Of a stretch of 64,000 nt of DNA, positions 8,329 to 16,033 are shown piece by piece. Both the position numbers and the translations under genes were made by a program. This DNA is from Brachybacterium sp. UMB0905 (GTDB lineage: Bacteria > Actinomycetota > Actinomycetes > Actinomycetales > Dermabacteraceae), in assembly GCF_002871795.1 (NCBI RefSeq), contig NZ_PNHL01000009.1:67269-131268 (forward strand), given 5' to 3'. A model generated the notes under the pieces. The model did not search any database and was not told the origin of the DNA. It was given only the letters and a program-made list of their open reading frames with translations. The first letter of the stretch is position 1, and the number at the start of each line of letters is the position of its first letter.

Positions 8329-9069
8329 TCAGGACTCGGCGTGGCCCGGCTCCAGCAGGTCCGGTCGTCGCTCCCGGGTGCGGGAGATCGCCTGCTCGCG
8401 CCGCCACGCGGCGATGCGGCCATGGTCTCCGGACAGCAGGATCGCGGGGGCCTCGCGGACCACGCCGCGCGGGTCCTCCCAGCGCGCCGGACGGGTATAC
8501 AGCGGATACTCCAGCAGCCCCTCAGAGTGGGACTCCTCGACGAGGGACTCGGCGTTGCCCACCACGCCGGGAATCAGCCGCACCACAGCCTCGGTGATCG
8601 CGAGCACCGCGACCTCACCGCCGTTGAGGACATAGTCACCGAGCGAGGCCAGAGCCACCTCGCAGCCTGCATCGGCCAGATGCTCATACACCCGCTCGTC
8701 GATGCCCTCATAGCGGCCGCAGGCGAAGATGATCCATTGCCGGCTCGACCACTCCTGGGCGGTGGCCTGCGCGAACGGCTCCCCCGCCGGGTTCGGGAAC
8801 ACGATCAGCGGTTCCGCCTGCTCTCCCAGCTGCGCCTGCCCCGCCTCCCGCACGGCGGCGAAAGCCTCCGCCCACGGCTCGGGCTTCATGACCATGCCGG
8901 CCCCGCCTCCGAGTGGCGTGTCATCCACCGTGCGGTGACGATCATGGGTCCATTCGCGCAGGTCATACACGTGCAGGTCCACCAGGCCTTCGCGGCGGGC
9001 CTTGCCGATCAAGGACAGTTCTAGCGGGGCCAGGTAGTCCGGGAACAGGGTGATGACGTCCAGACGCAC
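8329..9069 (-). CDS. trmD: tRNA (guanine-N1-)-methyltransferase TrmD
   Basis: SPOUT methyltransferase forming m1G37 in tRNA with S-adenosylmethionine, which prevents +1 frameshifting. The N-terminus [19 protein letters not shown] is diagnostic, followed by [17 protein letters not shown] and the trefoil-knot motifs [15 protein letters not shown] and [15 protein letters not shown]. The catalytic Asp region after the knot and the linker [20 protein letters not shown] are intact, as is the C-terminal helical domain. Length 246 residues. It begins 6 bp after the rimM stop, consistent with one transcript. Confidence 0.96.
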   Translation of the reverse strand: MRLDVITLFPDYLAPLELSLIGKARREGLVDLHVYDLREWTHDRHRTVDDTPLGGGAGMVMKPEPWAEAFAAVREAGQAQLGEQAEPLIVFPNPAGEPFAQATAQEWSSRQWIIFACGRYEGIDERVYEHLADAGCEVALASLGDYVLNGGEVAVLAITEAVVRLIPGVVGNAESLVEESHSEGLLEYPLYTRPARWEDPRGVVREAPAILLSGDHGRIAAWRREQAISRTRERRPDLLEPGHAES

Positions 9070-9075
9070 AGTCGC

Positions 9076-9660
9076 TCAGCGCTTCCGGCTCGGCTGGCTG
9101 GTCTCCGGCTCCGGGCCCTGCTGGTCTTCTGGCAACTCCTCGAGCAGGCCACCGGGCGGATCGGCCCGCACCACGCCTTCCTCGAGGTCCACTTCAGGCA
9201 CGAGCTGGGTGACCAGCGGGAGTTGCACCCGTCGGCCCGTGGCGGCGCGCACCACCAGCAGGTCCTGCGCCGGGTAGTGCTCCACATCCACGATGACACC
9301 CAGCTCCCGGTCATCCTCGATGTGCCGCACCGGCAGGCCCTTCAGCTGGGAGGGGTACCAGGCGTCCGGGTCCTCGGCGGCCTCCTCGGCCTCGTCCACC
9401 TCGATCACGAGGTCCACGCCGCGCAGAGACTCCGCATCGGTGCGGTCGGTGACCTCGTCAAAGGCTACGTACCAGCGGTCCTGCTGGAGGCGGGTGCGGG
9501 CCACGGTGAGGGTGCGCTGCTGCCCATCGACCATGACGGTGAAGCTCGCCCCGCGGCGCAGACGCTCCTCGGGCTGGTCGGTGCGCAGCTGCAGCGCCAC
9601 CTCACCGCGCAGGCCGTGGGCCCGGCCGATGGTCGCGACGATGACGTCACGCATGCTCAT
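9076..9660 (-). CDS. rimM: ribosome maturation factor RimM
   Basis: Assists 30S maturation by binding ribosomal protein S19. The N-terminal RimM barrel (VIVATIGRAHGLRGEVALQL ... WYVAFDEVTDRTDAESLRG) and the C-terminal PRC-barrel domain (LKGLPVRHIEDDRELGVIVD ... LPLVTQLVPEVDLEEGVV) are both present. At 194 residues it includes a short disordered Glu/Pro-rich tail. The ATG at 9660 overlaps the stop of the upstream lipoprotein gene (ATGA), which ties an extracytoplasmic protein into this ribosome-related operon. Confidence 0.94.
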   Translation of the reverse strand: MSMRDVIVATIGRAHGLRGEVALQLRTDQPEERLRRGASFTVMVDGQQRTLTVARTRLQQDRWYVAFDEVTDRTDAESLRGVDLVIEVDEAEEAAEDPDAWYPSQLKGLPVRHIEDDRELGVIVDVEHYPAQDLLVVRAATGRRVQLPLVTQLVPEVDLEEGVVRADPPGGLLEELPEDQQGPEPETSQPSRKR

Positions 9661-10637
9661 GCTGTCTCCTGATCCTGCTGGTCACCGGGACGCGGAGCGC
9701 CCACCACCGCACTGTTGTCCTCGTCCTCCACCACTGCGGGGACGTCATATCCGACGTCCCGGCAGGCTGCAGCGAGCTGATCCAGGGGCTGCTGGATCCC
9801 GTCGGACCACATGTCACCCTGCAGAGCGTCCTGGAATGGCACGCGCACCGCGTCGATCCCGGCCCGCACTGCCTCGTCGTCCACCGCGGCGCTCTCCCGC
9901 GCCAGCAGATCCTCGGTGGCCTGCACATCGTCCATCCGCTCCGCGGGAACATTCCGACCCCCCAGCCCCACCAGGCGGAACATGTTCGAGGTGAGGACAT
10001 TGGCGTTGGCGAAATGGATCAGCGTGCTGGGAGTGTCGTAGATCCGCGAGCACACGAGCGGCGCGGGCTTCGTCCCGTCCTCCCCGGGCTCGATGATCCA
10101 GGTGGCGGCCGTCGAGGCGCCCTGGCACGCGGCGGCCAGGCCCTCCCAGGCGTCGCGGAATCCGTCGCGGTCGGCGTCCTGGCCGTGCTCGGGCTCGGTG
10201 CGGAACCACTCGGCGAGGGCCGTCGCAGCCTGCTGCGCCTCCTCGGGGGCAGCGTCGAAGACGGCGTCAATGTCATCACCGGTCATCGTGTAGAAGAAGG
10301 GGTCCGAGGGGCCGATGTCGGGCGCTGTCGCAGCGCGGTCCAGCACCACCCGGGACAGGGGCGCGGTGTAGTCAGGGTCGCCGTAGAACTCGGTGCAGGC
10401 GGTCTCGAGCGCAGCCTCCGCGGCGGGGTCTGCGGTGGGATCGCCCGGGGCCGCCCCACCCCCGTCGGACACTCCGGCACCGGGGGTGGGTTCTGGCGCG
10501 GGGTCGGTGCAGCCGCCCAGCAGCGCAGCGGCCGCGGCGAATGCGGCGATGCCGGTCAGCGCGCGGGAGCGGGAATGACCGGAGCGGCGCTGCCGGGACC
10601 CGGAGGTCACCGCGGCAGCACCGCTCCCGATGGTCAT
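9657..10637 (-). CDS. putative lipoprotein, function unknown
   Basis: A predicted secreted lipoprotein: after a basic N-terminus (SRQRRSGHSRSRALTG) comes a hydrophobic stretch ending in the lipobox LLGG-C, then a Pro/Gly/Asp-rich spacer typical of surface-tethered proteins. The mature part (about 270 residues) is acidic and helical-looking, with two conserved-looking Cys around LAAACQGAS and PLVCSRIYD. I recognise no domain. I start at the ATG at 10637; a longer frame adds 16 residues without a signal-like character. It sits between khpA and rimM, overlapping the latter by 4 nt; lppW occupies a nearby position in M. tuberculosis, but I see no clear similarity. Confidence 0.8.
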   Translation of the reverse strand: MTIGSGAAAVTSGSRQRRSGHSRSRALTGIAAFAAAAALLGGCTDPAPEPTPGAGVSDGGGAAPGDPTADPAAEAALETACTEFYGDPDYTAPLSRVVLDRAATAPDIGPSDPFFYTMTGDDIDAVFDAAPEEAQQAATALAEWFRTEPEHGQDADRDGFRDAWEGLAAACQGASTAATWIIEPGEDGTKPAPLVCSRIYDTPSTLIHFANANVLTSNMFRLVGLGGRNVPAERMDDVQATEDLLARESAAVDDEAVRAGIDAVRVPFQDALQGDMWSDGIQQPLDQLAAACRDVGYDVPAVVEDEDNSAVVGAPRPGDQQDQETA

Positions 10638-10647
10638 GCGGGGTACC

Positions 10648-10890
10648 TCAGCGCCGGTCGACGTCGACGATGTCCACACGCACATCGTCCTCGGACAGCG
10701 CCGTGGTCACCGTGCGCAGGGCACGTGCGGTACGGCCCGAGCGGCCGATGACGCGGCCGAGGTCCGCGGGGGCGACCCGCACCTCGAGCAGCGGGCCGCG
10801 GCGCGTGGACTTCTCGGTCACACGCACCGCATCGGGGTCGTCGACGATGCCGCGGACGAGGTGGTCCAGAGCTTCGGCGCGGGCGCTCAT
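10648..10890 (-). CDS. khpA: KhpA-like KH-domain RNA-binding protein
   Basis: An 80-residue single KH-domain protein of the KhpA/YlqC family, an RNA chaperone found between rpsP and rimM in Gram-positive bacteria. The nucleic-acid loop GRVIGRSGRTARALRTV (GxxG motif) is intact and flanked by ALDHLVRGIVDDPDAV and VRVDIVDVD. The ATG at 10890 lies 1 nt beyond the rpsP stop region, so the two are almost certainly co-translated. The longer upstream frame is rpsP read in another frame. Confidence 0.92.
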   Translation of the reverse strand: MSARAEALDHLVRGIVDDPDAVRVTEKSTRRGPLLEVRVAPADLGRVIGRSGRTARALRTVTTALSEDDVRVDIVDVDRR

Positions 10891-10891
10891 C

Positions 10892-11398
10892 TCAGGCCTC
10901 GTCGGTGGAGGCGGCGTCGGCGTCCTCGGCGGACTCACCCTCAGCCGGGGCCTCCTCGGAGCCGGGCTCGACGTCGGAGGACTCCTCGTCGCTGTCCGCG
11001 GCGGCCTTCTCAGCCTCCTCCTCGGCCTTGGCCTTCTTTGCGCCCTCACGGGACTCGGAGGCGGCCTTGTCGGCCTCGGCGATGAGTTCCTCCGCGGACT
11101 TCTTCGCCTCCGCGGACTTCAGCGAGCCGGCGGAGTCGCCCTCACCGCTGAACTTCGCCCAGTCACCGGTCACCTTCAGCAGCGCGGCGACCTGCTCGGT
11201 CGGCTGCGCGCCGACGCCCAGCCAGTACTGCGCGCGCTCGGAGTCGATCTCGATGACCGAGGGCTCCTCGGTGGGGTGGTACTTGCCGATCTCCTCGATC
11301 ACGGCGCCATCACGCTTCTTGCGCGAATCTGCCACGACGACGCGGTAGAACGGTGCACGGATCTTGCCCATGCGCTTCAGGCGGATCTTGACAGCCAC
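10892..11398 (-). CDS. rpsP: 30S ribosomal protein S16
   Basis: Ribosomal protein needed for 30S assembly. The first ~85 residues are canonical S16 ([58 protein letters not shown]). The rest, about 80 residues, is a highly charged Ala/Glu/Lys/Ser tail that ends acidic; such tails occur in actinobacterial S16 but this one nearly doubles the protein. First gene of the khpA-lipoprotein-rimM-trmD unit, with a Shine-Dalgarno (AAGGAGAG) upstream. Confidence 0.96.
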   Translation of the reverse strand: MAVKIRLKRMGKIRAPFYRVVVADSRKKRDGAVIEEIGKYHPTEEPSVIEIDSERAQYWLGVGAQPTEQVAALLKVTGDWAKFSGEGDSAGSLKSAEAKKSAEELIAEADKAASESREGAKKAKAEEEAEKAAADSDEESSDVEPGSEEAPAEGESAEDADAASTDEA

Positions 11399-11640
11399 GT
11401 GGGTGGACTCTCCTTCAGGGATGTTCGGGTGAGTGCCGCCGCTGCCTGTGGGGTGATGCGGGCGCTGACGGTCCTCGGGGTGTCATGCACGAGCGGGTAG
11501 AGGGCCGGCTCGGGCACATACGCTCGTCAAGTATGCCAGGTGGCGGCGGCACGGATCCAGCCCAGGAGGCTGTGCCCCGGGGCACATGAGGCGGCGCCAG
11601 GTATGCGGGTGCGGCGGTCAGGCGACCGGGGTGCGGCGGT

Positions 11641-12795
11641 TCAGGCGACGATCTGCCCGCCGAGCACCACGTGCGTGAGATCGCGCAGCACCCGGTGGTC
11701 ATCGCGCGGGTCGCCCGGCAGAACCAGCAGGTCCGCGGGGTCGCCGTCCTCCAGCAGCGGTGCGCCGAGGAACCGGCGCGGGGCGAAGGCCGCGGCGGTG
11801 AGGATCTCGGAGGCGGTCAGCCCAGCCCGGGCCAGCTCGTCGAGCTCATCGTGAATGATGCCGTGGCCGAGCACTCCCCCGGAATCGGTCCCCACCAGCA
11901 GCTGCACCCCGGCGTCAAGGGCGTCCCGGGTGCGGTCGAAGCGCCCGGCCCGCAGGCGCCGCATATGCGCCGCGTAGTCGGGGAACTTGCGTTCACCCTG
12001 GCTGGCGTAGGTCTCGAACTCGTCGACGTTCACGAGCGTGGTGATCACGGGGACGCCATCGGCGGCAGCCCGCTCGATGGTCGCGGGAGTGAGACCGGTC
12101 GCGTGCTCGAGGCAGTCGATCCCTGCGTCCAGCACCAGCGGCAGCGTCTCCTCATCGAAGGTGTGGGTGGTGATCCGTGCTCCGGCGGCATGCGCCGCAT
12201 CGATCGCGGCGGCGAACGTCGGCGCGTCCCAGCAGGGCCGCAGGTCCCCGACCTCACGATCGATCCAGTCGCCGACGAGCTTGACCCAGCCATCGCCGCG
12301 GGCCGCCTCGCGGGTGACGGCACTCGGCAGGTCCGCCGGCTCCACTTCGTCGGCGTATCCGATGAGGTAGCGGCGGGTGCGGGCGAGGTGTCGGCCGGAG
12401 CGCACCAGGCGCGGCAGGTCACCCTGCTGCTGCAGCGGGGAGTTGTCGATGATCGAGCCGGCGTCACGGACCAGCAGCACCCCGGTGTCACGGTCGATGA
12501 TGGCCTGGGCGCGGGCCTCCTCGATAGAGATCCCGCCCCCGCCGTCTCCGATGCCGAGGTGGCAGTGCAGGTCCGCGAGACCGGGCACGACCGCGCCGCG
12601 CAGGGTGCGCACCTCGGTGCCGTGGGGCAGCTCGGGCTTCTCGTGGTGGATGAGCCCGCCGACGACCCAGGCCTCGGGCAGCTCCCGCTGTTCGTCGAGG
12701 ATCACCGGGCCCATCAGGTGCAGCACCGGCGCGCCGTCCGGGGCGGGGCGCAGGTAGGAGGGCGTGCGGCGGGCAGGCATCGAGTCACGGAGCAT
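11641..12795 (-). CDS. amidohydrolase family protein
   Basis: Metal-dependent hydrolase of the amidohydrolase superfamily, imidazolonepropionase/prolidase-like. Metal-site motifs: VVPGLADLHCHLG (HxH), DGWVKLVGDW (probable carboxylated Lys), TTHTFDE (His), CLEHATG (His) and LLVGTDSGG (Asp). The N-terminal and C-terminal strands (VLHLMGPVILDE; PADLLVLPGDP) form the usual second beta-sandwich. Length 384 residues; substrate cannot be told from sequence. A related gene (Rv2915c) lies at the same position relative to ffh in M. tuberculosis. ATG at 12795 or the internal ATG at 12780 could be the start. Confidence 0.88.
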   Translation of the reverse strand: MLRDSMPARRTPSYLRPAPDGAPVLHLMGPVILDEQRELPEAWVVGGLIHHEKPELPHGTEVRTLRGAVVPGLADLHCHLGIGDGGGGISIEEARAQAIIDRDTGVLLVRDAGSIIDNSPLQQQGDLPRLVRSGRHLARTRRYLIGYADEVEPADLPSAVTREAARGDGWVKLVGDWIDREVGDLRPCWDAPTFAAAIDAAHAAGARITTHTFDEETLPLVLDAGIDCLEHATGLTPATIERAAADGVPVITTLVNVDEFETYASQGERKFPDYAAHMRRLRAGRFDRTRDALDAGVQLLVGTDSGGVLGHGIIHDELDELARAGLTASEILTAAAFAPRRFLGAPLLEDGDPADLLVLPGDPRDDHRVLRDLTHVVLGGQIVA

Positions 12796-12884
12796 GCCCC
12801 GAGCCTACGGGGCGCGGCGCGGCGCGGGGCGGGCGCGGCGCTGGCGGGGCGGGCGAGCCGCGCGCGGGGCCCCCTCCACCCCGC

Positions 12885-12929
12885 GAAGGAGTCATTTTGA
12901 GCCAGAAAATGGCTCAGAATGACTCCTTC
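12885..12929. repeat. hairpin repeat, left copy, beside the DUF559 gene
   Basis: Inverted repeat with 20-bp arms (left arm 12885-12904, right arm 12910-12929, one mismatch that still allows G-U) around the 5-nt loop GAAAA. The core GGAGTCATTTTGAGCCA is nearly identical to the second hairpin at 14016-14072. It lies between the divergent starts of the amidohydrolase and DUF559 genes, where a terminator is not expected. Confidence 0.85.
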
Positions 12930-13049
12930 ACGCTGGACGCAGTGCACGATACCCCGTGCCCGCATCGATACGTCCTCCACAGTGCCCTGCTGTCCACAAT
13001 GCGGTGTCCGGGGCGACGAGGGGCGGCGGCCCCTGTCTAGGGTCACAGC

Positions 13050-13949
13050 ATGGCTCTGCGGCATGCACACGATCTTCGCCCGGGCGCGATCTACCAGCGC
13101 AAACAGCTTCTCGCCCAGGGTATGCACACCCGGGTCCTCGCCTCGGACCAGATCCTCGCACCGTTGCCCGGTTTCGTGACGCGCGCCGATGCGCCAGCAG
13201 ACTTGCGCACAACCGTCCGCGCGCTGCAGAAATACGTTGTGCCCGGCGCGCCGATCTCCCATGTCACCGCTGCGGAGTACCTCGGGCTCCCGCTCCCCGC
13301 CGGCCTGACACACGCAGACGGCGAGCCACTGCATTGCGCCGTCGAACGCCGGGGCGGTCAGAAAGCCACAGCCCGCATTCGCCTGCATGAGTCGCATCCA
13401 ATCGTGGCGTTCGATCACCGCGGAGTGAATCTCTTCCATCCGGTGCGTGTTCTGCAGCAACTGAGCCGCCGGTTCTCTCGCGAAGACCTGGTGATCTGCG
13501 TCGACGCGCTGGTCACCACGGGGCAGGGGTGTGTCATGCCATGGGCGCTCGAGGATGTTCGGCGAATGGCTGGTCAGCTGCGCGGAGCCGGGGCGCGCGC
13601 AGTCGTCGCAGCGACGGCGGAAGCCCGCGAGGGCGTGTGGTCGCCGATGGAGACTCGAGCTCGCCTGCTCCTCATCGACTCCGGGCTACCGGAGCCCGTG
13701 CCGAACCTCAAGGTGCGGGACCCGTCGACCGGCCGTCACTACTACGTGGACCTCGCGTATCCGGCAGAACGCATCGCGATCGAGTACGACAGCGACTTCC
13801 ACCGCGTGGACCGGACGCAATGGCAGAAGGACCTCAGCAAGGACGCGGCGCTGCGGCGCATGGGATGGAGGGTGTTGCGCATCTCCATCGCCGATATTCG
13901 CAGGCCGCAGGCTTTTCTCCGCGCCCTGCATGCTGAGCGGGCGGCCTGA
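13050..13949 (+). CDS. DUF559-type protein with Vsr-like endonuclease fold
   Basis: A 299-residue protein with no signal peptide. The C-terminal ~100 residues match the DUF559/Vsr-like restriction-endonuclease fold: MRDPSTGRHYYVDL-type strand followed by AERIAIEYDSDFHR, WQKDLSKDAALRRMGWRVLR and ISIADIRRPQAFLRAL. The N-terminal part (YQRKQLLAQGMHTRVLASDQ, APISHVTAAEYLGLPLP) resembles the winged-helix plus AbiEi-like segment seen in many actinobacterial paralogues. Biological role unknown; such genes are abundant and scattered in these genomes. The gene is flanked on both sides by nearly identical hairpin repeats. Confidence 0.75.
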   Translation: MALRHAHDLRPGAIYQRKQLLAQGMHTRVLASDQILAPLPGFVTRADAPADLRTTVRALQKYVVPGAPISHVTAAEYLGLPLPAGLTHADGEPLHCAVERRGGQKATARIRLHESHPIVAFDHRGVNLFHPVRVLQQLSRRFSREDLVICVDALVTTGQGCVMPWALEDVRRMAGQLRGAGARAVVAATAEAREGVWSPMETRARLLLIDSGLPEPVPNLKVRDPSTGRHYYVDLAYPAERIAIEYDSDFHRVDRTQWQKDLSKDAALRRMGWRVLRISIADIRRPQAFLRALHAERAA

Positions 13950-14015
13950 GGCGCCGGCGCTGTGCCGTGGATGCAGGCACCGCCGCACGGCCCCACAGCA
14001 CAGCGCACCCCGCGG

Positions 14016-14072
14016 CCTCGCGAGGGAGTCGTTTTGAGCCAGATTTTGGCTCAAAACGACTCCCTCGCGAGG
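14016..14072. repeat. hairpin repeat, right copy, beside the DUF559 gene
   Basis: Perfect inverted repeat with 26-bp arms (14016-14041 and 14047-14072) and a 5-nt loop GATTT. The core GGAGTCGTTTTGAGCCA is shared with the copy at 12885-12929. It lies between the convergent DUF559 and ffh genes, so it could terminate transcription both ways; the second copy cannot be explained that way. Confidence 0.9.
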
Positions 14073-14139
14073 TGGAGGCGCGGCGTGGGGCCCTCGCAGG
14101 GTGGAGAGGCGCCGGGCCCTCGGGCCGGCGCGCCGCGGG

Positions 14140-15741
14140 TCAGCGCCCGCCGAGGAGTTTCTGCATCTCCGGCGGCAGCTGGCTGGGGTCGAAATCGCCG
14201 AGGTCCGGCATGCCCTGCCCGCCCTGGCCGGCCGCTCCGGCACCGAACGCGGAACCGCCCGCGCCTGCACCGCCCTCGGGGGCCTTCCGCGCGGCTTCTG
14301 CCTGCTCGCGCGCTGCCTTGGCGGGGTTCTTCGACTTGGGCTTTCTGCCCTTGCGCTGCGGGGCCTGGCGGCCGCGCGACTTCTTGCCCATGCCCATGCC
14401 GGGCCCGCCCGGCATCCCCGGCATGCCGCCGCCAGCCATGCCGCGACCCATCTGCCGCATCATCTGCTGGGCCTGCTTGAACCGCTCGAGCAGCTGGTTG
14501 ACCTGCTGCACCGTAGTGCCGGAGCCCTTGGCGATGCGGGAGCGGCGCGAGCCGTTGATGATCTTGGGGTTGTTGCGCTCGGCCGGGGTCATCGACCGGA
14601 TGATCGCCTCAACCTTCCCCAGCTCGGACTCGTCGAAGTTCTCGAGGGCCTCGCGGTACTGCCCCATGTTCGGCAGCATGCCCAGCATCTTCTTGATGGA
14701 GCCCATGTTCTTGAGCTGCTGCATCTGGGCCAGGAAGTCATCGAGGGTGAAGTCCTCGCCGCTGGCGAGCTTCTCCGCGGCTTTCTGGGCCTCCTTCTGG
14801 TCGAAGGCCTTCTCCGCCTGCTCGATGAGGCTGAGCACGTCACCCATGTCCAGGATGCGGCTGGCCATCCGGTCGGGGTGGAAGCGTTCGAAGTCGTCGA
14901 GGCTCTCGCCGGTGGAGGCGAAGAGGATGGGGCGCTCGGTGACGCCGGTGATGGACAGCGCCGCACCGCCGCGGGCATCGCCGTCGAGCTTGGAGAGCAC
15001 CACGCCGGTGAAGCCCACGCCGTCACGGAACGACTCGGCCACCCGCGCAGCGTCCTGGCCGATCATCGCGTCGACCACGAACAGGGTCTCGTGGGGGTTG
15101 ATGGCGTCGCGGATGTCCCGCGCCTGCTGCATCATCTCCTCGTCGATGCCGAGGCGGCCCGCGGTGTCGACGATGACGACGTCATGCTGCTGGAACTGGG
15201 CGTTGGAGACGCCGTTGAGGGCCACCAGCACGGGGTTGCCCACGCCGTTGCCGGGCTCGGGCGCGAACACTGGCACGCCGGCGCGCTCGCCGACGATCTG
15301 CAGCTGGTTCACGGCGTTGGGCCGCTGGAGATCGGCTGCGACCAGCAGCGGGGTGTGCCCCTCGGACTTCATCCACTTCGCGAGCTTGCCGGCCAGGGTG
15401 GTCTTACCGGCGCCCTGCAGGCCCGCGAGCATGATGACCGTCGGCGGGTTCTTCGCCCAGTGCAGCTCACCGGTGGCGCCACCCAGGATTTCCACCAGCT
15501 CGTCGTTGACGATCTTGACGACCTGCTGGGCAGGGTTCAGGGCCTTGGAGACCTCTTCGCCGAGCGCCCGCTCCCGGACCCGCCCGGTGAACTCGCGGAC
15601 GACGGAGACGGCGACGTCGGCGTCCAGCAGCGCACGCCGAATCTCGCGGATCGTCTTGTCGACGTCCGCTTCAGTGAGCCGGCCGTGGCCGCGCAGTCCC
15701 TTCAGCGACGCTGTGATGCGATCGGAGAGGTTGTTGAACAC
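14140..15741 (-). CDS. ffh: signal recognition particle protein Ffh
   Basis: GTPase that binds nascent membrane-protein signal sequences with 4.5S RNA and docks with FtsY. NG domain: MLAGLQGAGKTTLAGKLAKW (G1), VIVDTAGRLGIDEEM, VLSKLDGDARGGAALSI. The M domain carries SRRSRIAKGSGTTVQQVNQL (RNA-binding helix-turn-helix) and a Met-rich region, followed by a Gly/Met/Ala-rich tail. I start at the GTG at 15741 (VFNNLSDRITASLKGLRG), because that is the family N-terminus; this gives 533 residues and has an AAGGGGA site upstream. The longer frame to 15828 adds 29 unsupported residues. Confidence 0.95.
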   Translation of the reverse strand: MFNNLSDRITASLKGLRGHGRLTEADVDKTIREIRRALLDADVAVSVVREFTGRVRERALGEEVSKALNPAQQVVKIVNDELVEILGGATGELHWAKNPPTVIMLAGLQGAGKTTLAGKLAKWMKSEGHTPLLVAADLQRPNAVNQLQIVGERAGVPVFAPEPGNGVGNPVLVALNGVSNAQFQQHDVVIVDTAGRLGIDEEMMQQARDIRDAINPHETLFVVDAMIGQDAARVAESFRDGVGFTGVVLSKLDGDARGGAALSITGVTERPILFASTGESLDDFERFHPDRMASRILDMGDVLSLIEQAEKAFDQKEAQKAAEKLASGEDFTLDDFLAQMQQLKNMGSIKKMLGMLPNMGQYREALENFDESELGKVEAIIRSMTPAERNNPKIINGSRRSRIAKGSGTTVQQVNQLLERFKQAQQMMRQMGRGMAGGGMPGMPGGPGMGMGKKSRGRQAPQRKGRKPKSKNPAKAAREQAEAARKAPEGGAGAGGSAFGAGAAGQGGQGMPDLGDFDPSQLPPEMQKLLGGR

Positions 15742-15919
15742 GAAGCGATTCCCCTTGGTGGTGCGGACCGCCCCAGTGTAGTGGCCGCCCCGCGGCGGCA
15801 CCCGGTGCACCCGGGAGAGAACCGCCACGACCGTCGGCTCTCGTGCGCCCCGGTCCAGGGCCGATGCGCCTTTCGGCGGATGGCGCAGCCATGCGGCGCA
15901 GGCCAGGCCGCTCGCGTCC

Positions 15920-15995
15920 AGCTCAGGCCAGGCCGTCGGCTCCCAGCCCAGGCCAGGCCACCGGCTCCCAGCTCAGGCCGGGCCGCCGCTCTCCC
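15920..15995. repeat. 25-bp tandem repeats between ffh and ftsY
   Basis: Three imperfect units of the form AGCYCAGGCCRGGCC...GGCTCCC, at 15920-15944, 15945-15969 and 15970-15995, followed to about 16037 by a second short duplication of CTTGGGCCCCGGCGTC type. The 292-bp gap between ffh (start 15741) and ftsY (end 16034) contains no plausible gene and must hold the ffh promoter. Confidence 0.75.
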
Positions 15996-16033
15996 CCGGC
16001 GCCTTGGGCCCCGGCGTCCTGGGCCCCGGCCTC

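Noticed and set aside
11525..11545. A -35-like TTGACG on the minus strand as the rpsP promoter.
   Set aside because: No acceptable -10 box at 16-18 bp spacing; too weak to list.
12885..12929. Rho-independent terminator.
   Set aside because: It lies upstream of both flanking genes (divergent), has no U-tract, and resembles the second copy at 14016-14072 too closely for two independent terminators.
12885..14072. CRISPR-like repeat pair.
   Set aside because: Only two copies about 1.1 kb apart around a gene, no spacer array and no cas genes.
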